A stretch of 41,374 bases of DNA from Chloroflexota bacterium (GCA_012516075.1 JAAYXE010000155.1:1-41374); one strand, 5' to 3'; positions 31,932 through 40,953 are shown, numbered from the stretch's first letter. The notes: generated by a model not told the origin, from the letters alone. A program made the numbers and translations.

Positions 31932-33404
31932 CTACGGCTGCGGGCGGCAGGCGAACACAGCACCGGAGCGCGGCGGGAGGGAGATGCCCGTCAGGCGGCC
32001 GTGCTGGACGCTGAGCGATCCAGCATCGAGCAGGCCTTCGCCGCGGCAGCCATCTGGCAGATGGCCATTCGCAGGAATGTCCACCTGCCAGGTCGCCTGG
32101 TCGTTGTTGATCAACACCAGCAGGCGCTCATCATCCAGCGCGCGCAGAAAAGCCAGGTGCTGGCCCTGAGCGTGAACCACCTGGTAGCTGCCGGTACGCA
32201 GCGCGGGGTGCCGGCGGCGCAGGGCGATGCAGCGTTTGAATTCATCGCGCAGCTCGTGGTCCCACCGTGTCGGGTCCCAGGGGAACGCCCAGCGTGAGGC
32301 CTCGGGATAATGGGCCTGCCCCTGGGCCATGCCAATCTCGTCGCCGTAGTAGATGCAGGGGGCTCCGGGATACGTCATCTGGAACAGCACCGCCAGGCGC
32401 AGCGCAGCCTGATCGCCCCCGGCCAGGGCGGCAAAGCGAGGCATATCGTGGCTGCCGAGCAGGTTAAGCTGGGCCAGAGCAGCCTCGTGGGGGTAGATCT
32501 CGAGCAGCTCCGTGGTGCGGCGGGCAAAACCGGCCGCGTCCAGCACCGGCGTGGAAGGCAGGCCCATCATCCCCTGTTCCATGCTGCGGTCGAGGCTGCC
32601 GGCGGCGAAAAAACCCAGGCAGGCCTGCGTGAACTGGTAGTTCATCACCGCGTCGAACTGGTCACCCTGCAGCCAGCGCTGCGCCTCCCAGGGGACCTCG
32701 CCCACGATATACGCCTGGGGGTTGACCCCTTTGACTACCTGGCGGAACTCCTGCCAGAAGGCGTCGTCATCGATTTCGAAGGGCACATCCAGGCGCCAGC
32801 CATCGATGCCCTGTTCGAGCCAGTAGCGGGCCACCGAGAAGATAAACTCACGCACCTGCGGGTTGGCGGTGTTGAATTTGGGCAGCGCCGGCAGCCCTTC
32901 CCAGCACTCGTAGCGAGGCTCGCCGCTGTAAGCGTTGAGGGGGAAGTCGTGGACGGTGAACCAGTCCAGATACGGGGACTGCGGGCCGGTCTCCAGGATG
33001 TGGTTGAACTGGAAGAAGCCGCGGCTGGCATGGTTGAACACACCATCGAGCACGATGTATATGCCGCGGCGGTGGGCTTCATCGAGCAGGAGACGAAATG
33101 CCCGGCCGCCGCCCAGGAGCGGGTCGACGCGAAAATAATCGTGCGTGTGGTAGCGGTGGTTGGAAGCGGACTGGAAGATGGGGTTGAAATAGATGGCGTT
33201 GATCCCCAGGTCCTGCAGATAGTCCAGGCGCTCCAGCACGCCCAGCAGGTCGCCCCCTTTGAAGCAGTACATCGTCGGTTCGGCGTCCCAGGGCTCGAGA
33301 TTGCCCGGTTTGGGGAGCGACGGGCTGAACGCAAAGCGGTCGGGAAAGATCTGGTAAAAGACGGCGTTTTTTACCCAGTCGGGCGTTTGGAAAACGGGAG
33401 TCAT
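31932..33404 (-). CDS. GH13 alpha-amylase family glycosidase (cyclomaltodextrinase/neopullulanase-like)
   Basis: 490 residues without a signal peptide, so intracellular. TIM-barrel motifs of GH13: region I DGVFNH (120-125), region II GWRLDVPFE with nucleophile D206, region III IVGEVPWE with acid/base E236, region IV LLGSHD with D320. A C-terminal beta domain follows. It begins with WVKNAVFYQIFPDRFA, and YQIFPDRF is typical of the neopullulanase/cyclomaltodextrinase group, but the N-terminal starch-binding domain of those enzymes is lacking. It probably hydrolyses short alpha-glucans. Nine bases downstream of the GyrA-CTD-like gene, so likely co-transcribed. Confidence 0.9.
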   Translation of the reverse strand: MTPVFQTPDWVKNAVFYQIFPDRFAFSPSLPKPGNLEPWDAEPTMYCFKGGDLLGVLERLDYLQDLGINAIYFNPIFQSASNHRYHTHDYFRVDPLLGGGRAFRLLLDEAHRRGIYIVLDGVFNHASRGFFQFNHILETGPQSPYLDWFTVHDFPLNAYSGEPRYECWEGLPALPKFNTANPQVREFIFSVARYWLEQGIDGWRLDVPFEIDDDAFWQEFRQVVKGVNPQAYIVGEVPWEAQRWLQGDQFDAVMNYQFTQACLGFFAAGSLDRSMEQGMMGLPSTPVLDAAGFARRTTELLEIYPHEAALAQLNLLGSHDMPRFAALAGGDQAALRLAVLFQMTYPGAPCIYYGDEIGMAQGQAHYPEASRWAFPWDPTRWDHELRDEFKRCIALRRRHPALRTGSYQVVHAQGQHLAFLRALDDERLLVLINNDQATWQVDIPANGHLPDGCRGEGLLDAGSLSVQHGRLTGISLPPRSGAVFACRPQP

Positions 33405-33413
33405 TTTTGTCTT

Positions 33414-34490
33414 TTATAAGCGGGGGTAGGCCGGGCTGACAGCGAGGGCAGCAACTTCGTCGCTTCGCAGAGACATGCAGATCACGCCCTGCACCACGCC
33501 TTCTTTCGGGGGAACCTGTTCGGCGGGGAAGCGGATGATCTTGCTCAGGCGCGAGATCAGAAAGATGTCGTCGCCGCTTTCGACCGCTGCTGCGGCGGCC
33601 AGCCGGTCGGTATTGAGGGCGATCTTCCCGGCCGCACCGGGGGATTTGTTGGCGCTGAAGCCGGACATCAGGCGGATGGCGCCTTTCCCGCTGGCGGAGA
33701 TCAGGAACACACCGCTGTCCTCCGTGACCGGGGCGATCGCCACGGCTTCATCGCCGTCGCTCAGGCGGATGCCCAGACCGCCGCCCGGCGGCAGGTTCTT
33801 CTCCGCAAAGCGGATCCCTTTTCCCTGACGGGTGGCGATGAACAGGTCGCCGTCTCCGGGCGTCCAGCATGCGGCGGCCAGCGGGCCAAAGGTTTTCAGA
33901 TCGTAGAGAGAGGTCCCGGCTTTCATGTGTTCGCCGAAGACATGGTGGCGCAGGATGCGGTAATACCCGCGCTTGCTGACCATGGCCAGGTAGCCCTGGG
34001 CCTGAATGGGGAGCAGGACGGCCAGGGTTTCGCCGTCCTGCAGCTCGAAGCGGGCTGCGAAGGATGTCCCCCGGTCGTGCACCTCGCTCTGGGGCAGCGC
34101 GCTGACCGGCAGACGGTAAGCGCGGGCATGGCTGGTGATCGCCAGCAGGGTCTCGCTCTCATCGGCCACTGCCAGCAGGGCTGGGGCCTCGTCTCTGGGC
34201 ACTTCGAGATCGAACACGCCCATGCCGCCGCGGTTCTGGCGGTGGTACAGATGGCGCGGGGTGCGCTTCAAGGTCCCAGAAGCGGTGGCGGTGATCAGGT
34301 TCTGGGTGGTGGGGGGTTCTTCCGTCTCAGTGATGGCGGCCAGTATGCCATCGTCTTCTCCGGTGCTCACACTGGACCGGGATCGTGAGCGGCTCCCCTG
34401 GCGCAGGCGTTCAAGCTCTGCTTCCAGGGCTTCGATATAGGCAAGTACCTCCGGATCTACCTGTTTCAAATCTGGTCGCTGCAACTCCAT
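33414..34490 (-). CDS. Stand-alone DNA gyrase A C-terminal-domain (beta-pinwheel) protein
   Basis: 358 residues. A short coiled coil (about 11-31, DPEVLAYIEALEAELERLR) and an acidic, Ser/Arg-rich linker are followed by six blade-like repeats from about residue 62 to the end, each with a hydrophobic strand pair of the type L-I/F-A-x-x-x-x-G-x-x-x-R. This is the GyrA/ParC C-terminal fold that wraps DNA. In the first blade RQNRGGMG occupies the place of the GyrA box (Q-R-R-G-G-K-G) with changes. No topoisomerase breakage-reunion domain and no catalytic Tyr are present, and the gene is not truncated: it has its own start and neighbours. Likely DNA binding; role unknown. Confidence 0.82.
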   Translation of the reverse strand: MELQRPDLKQVDPEVLAYIEALEAELERLRQGSRSRSRSSVSTGEDDGILAAITETEEPPTTQNLITATASGTLKRTPRHLYHRQNRGGMGVFDLEVPRDEAPALLAVADESETLLAITSHARAYRLPVSALPQSEVHDRGTSFAARFELQDGETLAVLLPIQAQGYLAMVSKRGYYRILRHHVFGEHMKAGTSLYDLKTFGPLAAACWTPGDGDLFIATRQGKGIRFAEKNLPPGGGLGIRLSDGDEAVAIAPVTEDSGVFLISASGKGAIRLMSGFSANKSPGAAGKIALNTDRLAAAAAVESGDDIFLISRLSKIIRFPAEQVPPKEGVVQGVICMSLRSDEVAALAVSPAYPRL

Positions 34491-34521
34491 GGATTATGCA
34501 CCTCATCGTGGTATTGGTTTT

Positions 34522-34791
34522 TTAATCGACGCCGGGGGGAGCCAGCCGGCCGACACGGCGGACGCAGGGGCGCCGGAAGACCTCGGCGCCGTGCGGCGCT
34601 TCGCCCAGCTCGCCGGTGAGGTCCTGCCCGGGGAAATGCATGCCTTCGTGCATGCCGGTGCGCCACTTGGGGCAGTCGCTGACATCGTAAACGACGCCGC
34701 CGCAGGCGACGTACAGGGGGCCATCCTCACCGTCATAGCGGCGTAGTTCGGTCAGGGTAAATATGCGTTCGCCGTTCAATGTGTCCTTCAT
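34522..34791 (-). CDS. Cytochrome b5-like heme/steroid-binding domain protein
   Basis: 89 residues covering one cytochrome b5-like fold: FTLTELRRYDGEDGPLYVAC, then GVVYDVSDCPKWRTGMHEG and MHFPGQDLTGELGEAPHGAEV. Conserved His residues in GMHEGMHF and APHG are candidate heme ligands. Bacterial single-domain proteins of this sort are soluble and their partners are generally unknown. The ATG at 34789-34791 lacks a ribosome-binding site; a TTG four codons in, just after AAGGA, and a GTG 42 bases upstream are alternatives. It lies 31 bases ahead of the GyrA-CTD-like gene. Confidence 0.78.
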   Translation of the reverse strand: MKDTLNGERIFTLTELRRYDGEDGPLYVACGGVVYDVSDCPKWRTGMHEGMHFPGQDLTGELGEAPHGAEVFRRPCVRRVGRLAPPGVD

Positions 34792-34836
34792 GCCGGGGTA
34801 AGCCAGCCGGCGCCGGAAACAGCGCTGGTCCACAGG

Positions 34837-34860
34837 GGCTCGCCCTCTGTGGGGCGAGCC
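34837..34860 (-). promoter_or_regulatory. Leader hairpin upstream of the cytochrome b5-like gene
   Basis: GGCTCGCCC (34837-34845) pairs perfectly with GGGCGAGCC (34852-34860). It lies between the putative promoter and the start codon. There is no T-run, so it is more likely an mRNA stability or regulatory hairpin than a terminator. Confidence 0.4.
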
Positions 34861-34876
34861 GGCCTGCAGACCGTTA

Positions 34877-34903
34877 AGTTTAACATAAATCGAGAGGGAT
34901 CAA
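34877..34903 (-). promoter_or_regulatory. Possible promoter of the cytochrome b5/GyrA-CTD/amylase unit
   Basis: Minus-strand TTGATC (complement of 34898-34903), then TAAACT (complement of 34877-34882) with a short 15-base spacer; a TG two bases before the -10 makes an extended -10 element that could compensate. Confidence 0.4.
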
Positions 34904-34942
34904 CGGGCTTCCCGGCCCGGTGTGCGGCCGGGGAGGAGGAAG

Positions 34943-36679
34943 CTAACCGGCCCCGCTGGCACCGCCGCCTGCCGCGCCGCCCGCCCCGGCGCCGGTCGCT
35001 CCGCTGCCGGAGGCCGATGAAGCGGCGATGATGGCCACCAGCGAGCTCATGCTTTCAGGGCCGCTGGCCGCCGAGAGCGGCCGGAACCAGGAAGGCACCA
35101 CGCCGCCGCCGTGCTTCTTGTGATAGCGCACCCAATCCTCGGCCAGGCCGAAGGCAGCCGTGTAGGGCAGATAAGTCTCGAACACCCCTAAATGGGAGAG
35201 CGATTCGCGCCCGTCCAGGATATCCCGCAGGTAGCGTTTAAAGCCGCGCCACTGGGCGGCTTCCTGCTCGCCCTGGTCCGTCAGCGGCGAATACGACGAC
35301 CAGGTGATCAGTGTGGTCATGCCGAGCAGGAAGGAAGCCGCGCTCAGGGCGCCGACCACCATCAGAACCCGGAACCACAGATCGCTGCCCGAGTTGGCGA
35401 TGGTGGAGGCCATCACGACCGGGGGCAGTATGGCCAGCAGCCCACCAACCGTGAGCGTGGTGCCGATCGCCAGCGCGCTGTCTCTGCGATGGCGGCGTTC
35501 AGGGCTGACCAGCCCGAGCATTTCGAGTTCCTGCTGCAGGGCGGCGGTGAGCGAACGCCACTGACCGCTGACCAGACCGCTCAACTCATTGATGTTCACC
35601 TGGCTGCGGGGGCCTTTCTTACCGTGGAAGAAGATCTCTACCAGCCTGCGCTCGTGCGGGTGCAGGCCGGATGGTTCTTTGAGCAGTTCGATGTGGAAGT
35701 TGGTGGCCTGGTACCACTTCTTCTCGCCGTCTTCGACAAAGGCAAGCACACCCTGCTGGGCCAGATCCAGCAGCGTGCCGTGGGTGTGATCCCAGGCAAT
35801 GCGCCTCCCCATATCCGCCAGGATGCCGGCGATGGCCGGCCGGCGGTCGCGCGGCGGCTGCACCGGCCGGACTTCCGCAGCCGGGAGGCTGGTCTCGCGC
35901 TGGCTGCGGTTCCAGGTCCACAGCAGGGCGAACCCGCCTAACGTAAGAGCAGCGAGCAGAGTGAACAGCGCGTAAGGCAGGGCCTCGATCGATTTTTCAC
36001 GCAGGCGGATCTGGCGTGCCTGCCAGTGCGGCGGCGCGGAGATCAGGCTGCCCGGGGCGAAAGCCATGCGCACCACAGCGGTGTCATCGTCTCCAAGGTT
36101 CTCAACACGGAAAGAGAGCTGGTTCTCCCCGGGCTGCAGGGTGACCTTTGGGCCGCGCACGGCGGGCTGCTCGACCAGGGTGGCTGCAGCCGGGTAGTTG
36201 ATGATCACCATCCCTTCACGGATGGTGTATTCGTGCCGGTTGGGGAAGATCTCCCACTCCAGCAGGTCAGCATTCTCGCCCTTCTGGATCACGCCGGCGA
36301 CACGGTACTGGAGCGTGAAGGTGTGCGTAGAACCGGTCAGCGGCTGGAAATGCCATGTGACCTCGATCTCATCCCCATTTTCGATCTCGAACTGTCCGGG
36401 CTGGTTTCCCTGTTCCAGGGGCATGCCGTCCATGGAGGCGCGGATATCGGTGATCCCGTCTGTCCGGTCGGTCGGCAGCGTGCGGAAAACGTAGGTAAAG
36501 GGATCTCCGGAGAAGCGGAACACGATCGTCTCCGTTACCCAAAGCGAGCCGTCCTCCTGAACGTCAATCTGCACATCGTAGCGTTCAGCTGCATAATCCT
36601 TGGCGGCCTGCGCCGGGGTTGGAACGATCAAACCGGGAAGGAGCAGGAGTATGAGGAGAAGCAGCGTTTTTCTGGCCAT
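34943..36679 (-). CDS. DUF2207-type membrane protein
   Basis: 578 residues. N-terminal signal peptide (RKTLLLLILLLLPGLIVPTP, cleavage probably after AQA). An extracellular beta-rich DUF2207 domain (about 28-215; e.g. YDVQIDVQEDGSLWVTETI and TYVFRTLP) follows. One membrane helix lies near 237-255; a cytosolic portion with winged-helix-like stretches (GTLLDLAQQGVLAFV) comes next, then two more helices near 405-470, and the tail is Gly/Ala/Ser-rich, as is common in this family. Function is unknown. It is the last gene of a five-gene unit after an ABC-2 transporter, from which it is separated by only 20 bases. Confidence 0.85.
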   Translation of the reverse strand: MARKTLLLLILLLLPGLIVPTPAQAAKDYAAERYDVQIDVQEDGSLWVTETIVFRFSGDPFTYVFRTLPTDRTDGITDIRASMDGMPLEQGNQPGQFEIENGDEIEVTWHFQPLTGSTHTFTLQYRVAGVIQKGENADLLEWEIFPNRHEYTIREGMVIINYPAAATLVEQPAVRGPKVTLQPGENQLSFRVENLGDDDTAVVRMAFAPGSLISAPPHWQARQIRLREKSIEALPYALFTLLAALTLGGFALLWTWNRSQRETSLPAAEVRPVQPPRDRRPAIAGILADMGRRIAWDHTHGTLLDLAQQGVLAFVEDGEKKWYQATNFHIELLKEPSGLHPHERRLVEIFFHGKKGPRSQVNINELSGLVSGQWRSLTAALQQELEMLGLVSPERRHRRDSALAIGTTLTVGGLLAILPPVVMASTIANSGSDLWFRVLMVVGALSAASFLLGMTTLITWSSYSPLTDQGEQEAAQWRGFKRYLRDILDGRESLSHLGVFETYLPYTAAFGLAEDWVRYHKKHGGGVVPSWFRPLSAASGPESMSSLVAIIAASSASGSGATGAGAGGAAGGGASGAG

Positions 36680-36699
36680 GGGATAATCTTACCCTTTAA

Positions 36700-37893
36700 T
36701 CAGGAATTTGAGAACAATATCCGCTCCTGACTGTACATGCGAATCGCAACCAGGATGAGCACCAGCGCCACGATGAGGGTGGTAACGGAAGACAGCGCGA
36801 TATACAGGGGGTTCACCAGCTCGGAGCGCATAAACTGGTTAATCAGGATCTGCTGGCCAAAGGTGGGGATGAGCATCATCCACAGGGCCGGACGCACGGG
36901 CAGGAATGCCAGGGCCAGCCCGGGGAGGGCCGGGATGATGGGCAGGAAGCCGGTGTAGGTCTGGGCTTCTTTGAAGCTGCGTGTGAAGGTGGCGATGATC
37001 ATCTGCAGGGCGGATGCCAGCACGATCATCGGCAGCGAGAGCAGGAAAATGTTGACCAGGGCGCGGCCGTTGATGCTGAGCTGCATGCCGATGTATTCCT
37101 CGACCGGGAACAGGTTGAAGGCCGCCCAGAAGGCCAGCAGCGTGAAGATCAGGGTGGCAATGGCGAAGGGCACCGAGGCCAGCAGTTTGCCGGCGACGAA
37201 CTCCCAGCGCGCCGCAGGGTTGATCAGCAGCGGCTCGAGGGAACCGCGCTCACGCTCGCCGGCCGTGGTGTCGATGATGACATACATCCCTCCCAGAAAG
37301 ATTCCAAATATCACGAAATACGGAAGCATATTCAGGAAGATCAGCGACTGGCTCTCCGGTGTGGATACATCAATCTGTTCTACTGCCAGCGGCGTGATCA
37401 CCGCCGGGTGGATGCCGCGCGCCATCAGGCGCATGACCGCCGTCTGCTGGCTGTAGCCCTCGATCAGGCTGCGGGCGCGCTCGACGGTAGCGAGGGCCGA
37501 CTGGCGGGAGGTATCCAGCACGACCCGGATGGTGGCCGGCTGGCCGGAGGCGAACTGGCGGGCATATCCCTCGGGGATGATCAGCACCAGTTCCACATCG
37601 CCGTTGCGTACTGCGTTTTCAGGATCCTCCGGGGCGGGGTTGATGCGGGCGCCGGCCTGTTCCAGGAACTGGATCAGATCGGGGGCGTTTTCGGCGCCGG
37701 ATACGGCGACCTCGAGCGGGTTGTCGAACGGATCGCTGAAGACGGACCGCCCCAGGATGACGATCAGGAGCAGGATCAGCGCCGGGCCGATCAGCGAACT
37801 CGCCAGCGCGCTGAAGATCGAGCGCCGGTCGCGCAGGTTATCGGTGACTTCTTTTGAAAAAATGATCCAGATGCGCTGCAGTGCATTCATCAC
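36700..37893 (-). CDS. ABC-2 type permease (NatB-like)
   Basis: 397 residues. Topology: one N-terminal helix (about 25-48, ALASSLIGPALILLLIVILG), a large extracytoplasmic domain (about 50-175), then five helices towards the C-terminus. GGMYVIIDTTAGERERGSLEPLLINPAARWEF is the conserved ABC-2 loop that contacts the ATPase. NatAB-like systems export sodium or small compounds in some bacteria; substrate here is unknown. The start overlaps the ATPase stop by four bases (ATGA), which indicates coupled translation. Confidence 0.9.
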   Translation of the reverse strand: MMNALQRIWIIFSKEVTDNLRDRRSIFSALASSLIGPALILLLIVILGRSVFSDPFDNPLEVAVSGAENAPDLIQFLEQAGARINPAPEDPENAVRNGDVELVLIIPEGYARQFASGQPATIRVVLDTSRQSALATVERARSLIEGYSQQTAVMRLMARGIHPAVITPLAVEQIDVSTPESQSLIFLNMLPYFVIFGIFLGGMYVIIDTTAGERERGSLEPLLINPAARWEFVAGKLLASVPFAIATLIFTLLAFWAAFNLFPVEEYIGMQLSINGRALVNIFLLSLPMIVLASALQMIIATFTRSFKEAQTYTGFLPIIPALPGLALAFLPVRPALWMMLIPTFGQQILINQFMRSELVNPLYIALSSVTTLIVALVLILVAIRMYSQERILFSNS

Positions 37894-38621
37894 TCCAACC
37901 CCTCGTCGGTACCAATGATGGAAACGAAAGCGTCCTCCAGGTTCTGCTGCCCGGTGGCGGCCAGAATCTGGTCGGGCGTACCGCTGGCAGCCACTTCTCC
38001 GCCCGCAATGATGACGATGTGGTCACACAGAGCGGAGACCTCCTGCATGATGTGGCTGGAGAAGAGCACGCACTTTCCTTCGTCGCACAGGCGGCGGATG
38101 AAGGTGCGCATGGAGCGGGTGCTCATCACGTCCAGGCCGTTGGTGGGCTCGTCCAGCAGCACGTTCTGGGGCTGGTGGACCAGGGCGCGTGCGATGGCGA
38201 CTTTGACGCGCTGGCCGGAGGAGAAGCCTTCCGTTACCCGGTTTTCGATGTCCTGCATCTCCAGCAGGCGCACCAGCTCGTCGATCTTGTTTTCCAGATC
38301 GCTGCCCTTCAGCCCGTGCAGGCGGCCGTAATAGCGAATGTTCTCGCGCGCGGTCAGGCGCGGGTACAGACCGTGGGCGTCGGGCAGGGCGCCGATGCGC
38401 TTCTGCACCTCCATGGGGCTGCGGATGGTGTCGAAGCCGTCTACCCGGGCGCTGCCCTGATCGGGTTTGAGAACGGTGTACAGGATGCGCAGGGTGGTGG
38501 TCTTGCCCGCCCCGTTAGGCCCCAGAATACCGGTGATCATCCCATCGGGGGCAGTGAAGCTGACCCCGCGCAGGGCCTGAATATTGCCAAAGGATTTGTG
38601 AAGATTGTTGACCTCTATCAT
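37890..38621 (-). CDS. ABC transporter ATP-binding protein (NatA-like)
   Basis: 243 residues. Walker A LGPNGAGKTT, Q-loop region, signature FSSGQRVKVAIARAL (SSGQ rather than SGGQ), Walker B VLLDEPTNGLD and switch H in FSSHIMQEV. It energises the ABC-2 permease encoded immediately after it. It lies three bases after the alpha/beta hydrolase stop, so the two are part of one operon. Confidence 0.93.
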   Translation of the reverse strand: MIEVNNLHKSFGNIQALRGVSFTAPDGMITGILGPNGAGKTTTLRILYTVLKPDQGSARVDGFDTIRSPMEVQKRIGALPDAHGLYPRLTARENIRYYGRLHGLKGSDLENKIDELVRLLEMQDIENRVTEGFSSGQRVKVAIARALVHQPQNVLLDEPTNGLDVMSTRSMRTFIRRLCDEGKCVLFSSHIMQEVSALCDHIVIIAGGEVAASGTPDQILAATGQQNLEDAFVSIIGTDEGLE

Positions 38622-38624
38622 GCT

Positions 38625-40184
38625 CTACTCCCCTGCGATCAATGGAAGCGGACCGGAGAAGTTAACGAAGAAGGGGCTGGGGACAATTTCGTTCACACAG
38701 TCTGTGTCCAGCCCGTTCACTGACCCGCTGGCGATGAAATCGCTGGCAACACGCGGCAGGCAGCCGCGCATAATGACATTGTGGCCCATGCCAGGTGCGA
38801 CCAGGTGCAGGCTGTTGGGCAGGGTCTGCGCCGCCAGCTCAGCATTTTCCGGCGGCGTGACCGGATCCACCTCCCCAGAGAGCAGCAGCACGGGGACAGA
38901 AGACTGTACCGGTTCTTTATAGTCCGCCGGAATGCTGCCGCGCGGCCAGACGCTGCAGGCCGTTTCGAGCGCCTCGATCTGCAGGTCGCCGTAGTAGGTG
39001 CCTTCGCCGGCCCGGCGGGCCTCCTCCAGCGGCATGAACGGCATGTCCTCCGAGCAGAGCACGGTGTTGTTCAGGCCCAGGGCGATGGTATCGGAGAGCT
39101 GTTCGGTGACGATCAGGTACAGCGCGGCCAGCAGCCCGTAATCGCCCTCCGCCCCGGCCTTATGGATCAGCAGCGGCAGCAGGGCGGCCGTCTCAGGAGC
39201 GTAGCTAGCCAGCCGCACGGCGACGGCAAGCTGCTCGATGGAGAAGCTCAGCTCCACCGGTTCGCCGCTGCGCGGGTGGACGATTGAGACCTCCACAGGC
39301 TGTTCGCGCAGCGCGGCGACGAGTTCGTCGAACTCCTGCTGGATGTCGGGAAAAGCCTGGCTGCAGGCTGCGTCGGTGCTGCAGCGCTCCAGGATAAGGT
39401 CGATAGCGTTCTGGGCATCGCGGGCGACGTCGATCCCCAGGGGCTCCTGCATGGGGACCACCCCGTCCAGGATCACCGCACGGACGCTGTCGGGGAACAT
39501 TTTCAGATACGTGAGCGCCGAGCGGGTGCCGTAAGAGACACCGTACAGGTTGATCTTCCCGTAGCCCAGGGCCTGGCGCACGCGCTCGAGATCGGCGGCG
39601 AAGAGCGGGGTGGTGTAGAAGGCCGGGTCGGCGTCCAGGCTCTGCAGGCATTCCTGCAGATAGCGCTGCGTGTCTTCACTGTCCGCTGAATAGTCCACAC
39701 CCGTCTCGCTGGCCGGGCAGGTGAGCGGGTTGGAGCCGCCGGTGCCGCGCTGGTCGACCAGGACGATATCGCGGTTCTGGTGGATGCGCTGGAAGGCGCC
39801 GGAGATCTGGACATAGGTTTCGGTCGCCGCCTGGCCTGGACCGCCTGCCAGGATGTAGAGCGGGTCGGGCTCCGGGCTGCGGCTGACGGCCGGGATGACG
39901 GCGAGGCGCAGGTCGATCTGGCGCCCGGCCGGGTCATCCGGGTTTTCGGGGACTGTCAGGGTGCCGCAGCGGGCGGACAGGCGCAGCGACACGCCTTCTG
40001 TGCCGATCTGGCAGTCGCTCAGGCTGACCGCCGGTGCGGGAGTCCCCACCACCGCGGGCGTCTCCCCCTGGCAGCCGGTTAGCAGGAACAGCAGTATGGC
40101 CACAAGCCAGAGGAGCGGCCAGGGGGCAGCGCTGCGGTTCCGGGCTGCGGCTTGCGATGGATGGATCGGGTGAATGTCAGGCAT
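38625..40184 (-). CDS. Lipoprotein alpha/beta hydrolase (tripeptidyl-aminopeptidase/proline iminopeptidase-like)
   Basis: 519 residues. The signal sequence LLWLVAILLFLLTGC ends in a lipobox with Cys near residue 38, so the enzyme is anchored outside the membrane. Fold landmarks: oxyanion region LYILAGGPGQAATE, then DQRGTGGSNPLTC, nucleophile elbow GVSYGTRS, acid in SGEVDPVTPPENA and base in GMGHNVIMRG, which form the Ser-Asp-His triad. The C-terminus matches the TAP-like domain. It probably releases amino acids or short peptides from peptides. ATG 40182-40184 follows GAGGA. It lies between a membrane protease and a transporter in one operon. Confidence 0.88.
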   Translation of the reverse strand: MPDIHPIHPSQAAARNRSAAPWPLLWLVAILLFLLTGCQGETPAVVGTPAPAVSLSDCQIGTEGVSLRLSARCGTLTVPENPDDPAGRQIDLRLAVIPAVSRSPEPDPLYILAGGPGQAATETYVQISGAFQRIHQNRDIVLVDQRGTGGSNPLTCPASETGVDYSADSEDTQRYLQECLQSLDADPAFYTTPLFAADLERVRQALGYGKINLYGVSYGTRSALTYLKMFPDSVRAVILDGVVPMQEPLGIDVARDAQNAIDLILERCSTDAACSQAFPDIQQEFDELVAALREQPVEVSIVHPRSGEPVELSFSIEQLAVAVRLASYAPETAALLPLLIHKAGAEGDYGLLAALYLIVTEQLSDTIALGLNNTVLCSEDMPFMPLEEARRAGEGTYYGDLQIEALETACSVWPRGSIPADYKEPVQSSVPVLLLSGEVDPVTPPENAELAAQTLPNSLHLVAPGMGHNVIMRGCLPRVASDFIASGSVNGLDTDCVNEIVPSPFFVNFSGPLPLIAGE

Positions 40185-40224
40185 ATGGCATCCTCGAGGC
40201 AATATGGTACCGGAGACGGCCGCC

Positions 40225-40953
40225 TCATTCCAGCGGCGCCCCGGCTGCGATCAGCGCATAAAGGAGAAGGATTTTGAAAGCGTTGTTGATGACGTGGATG
40301 ATCACCGGCGGCCAGAGCGAACTGCTGCGCTCGTAAACCCAGGCCAGCAGGAACCCGAGCAGTGCAGCTGCCGCGGCAACCGAAATTTCGCGGTGCACGG
40401 CGCCAAAGAGCACCCCGCTGACCAGCATGCCCGGGAGCACCCCCCAGCGAGCGCGCATCCAGGGATAGAGCACGGCGCGAAAAAACAGCTCCTCGGCGAA
40501 GGGAGCCACAAAACCGCCCAGCACGAGCATGCTAAGCGCCGCGAACCAGGAGAAGCCCTCTGGCGCCAGGAACTCGAGCTGCACGTTTTCGACAGGGCGG
40601 TTGAGCAGGAGTTGGACGAGCAGCGCTGTCAGCGCCGAGAGCGGGATGGCAGCCAGCCCCAGCCAGAGCGAACGGATAAACCACTGCAGGGAAGGCAGGC
40701 GCAGGCCCACGGCATCCCAATCCAGACCACGCCGCCTGATGCCGAGCAGGTAGACGCTGCCGATCAGCGCGACCCCTTCCAGCAGGCCCAGCGCGGTGCT
40801 GAGCAGGTTCGACGGTTCGATCTCTGCGCCGGTGGCCTGCGCCCAGAGGCGCAGGGCGAGGAGGGCTGCCAGCAGGACGGCCAGGATCCCCAGGACGATG
40901 AGCAGCACATCCTTCCCCGTCCAGGGCGAGGAGGTTGCTGGCGCCTCATCCAT
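40225..40953 (-). CDS. CPBP-family intramembrane metalloprotease
   Basis: 242 residues with about seven hydrophobic segments. The ABI/CPBP motif appears as PFAEELFFRAVLYPWMR (E-E-x-x-x-R), followed by FGAVHRE with a conserved His, and HVINNAFK with the third motif. Family members cleave prenylated or membrane substrates and in bacteria are often linked to peptide maturation or immunity. It is the first gene of the CPBP/hydrolase/ABC-2/DUF2207 operon; the gap to the hydrolase gene is 40 bases. The ATG at 40951-40953 lacks a strong ribosome-binding site. Confidence 0.88.
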   Translation of the reverse strand: MDEAPATSSPWTGKDVLLIVLGILAVLLAALLALRLWAQATGAEIEPSNLLSTALGLLEGVALIGSVYLLGIRRRGLDWDAVGLRLPSLQWFIRSLWLGLAAIPLSALTALLVQLLLNRPVENVQLEFLAPEGFSWFAALSMLVLGGFVAPFAEELFFRAVLYPWMRARWGVLPGMLVSGVLFGAVHREISVAAAAALLGFLLAWVYERSSSLWPPVIIHVINNAFKILLLYALIAAGAPLE

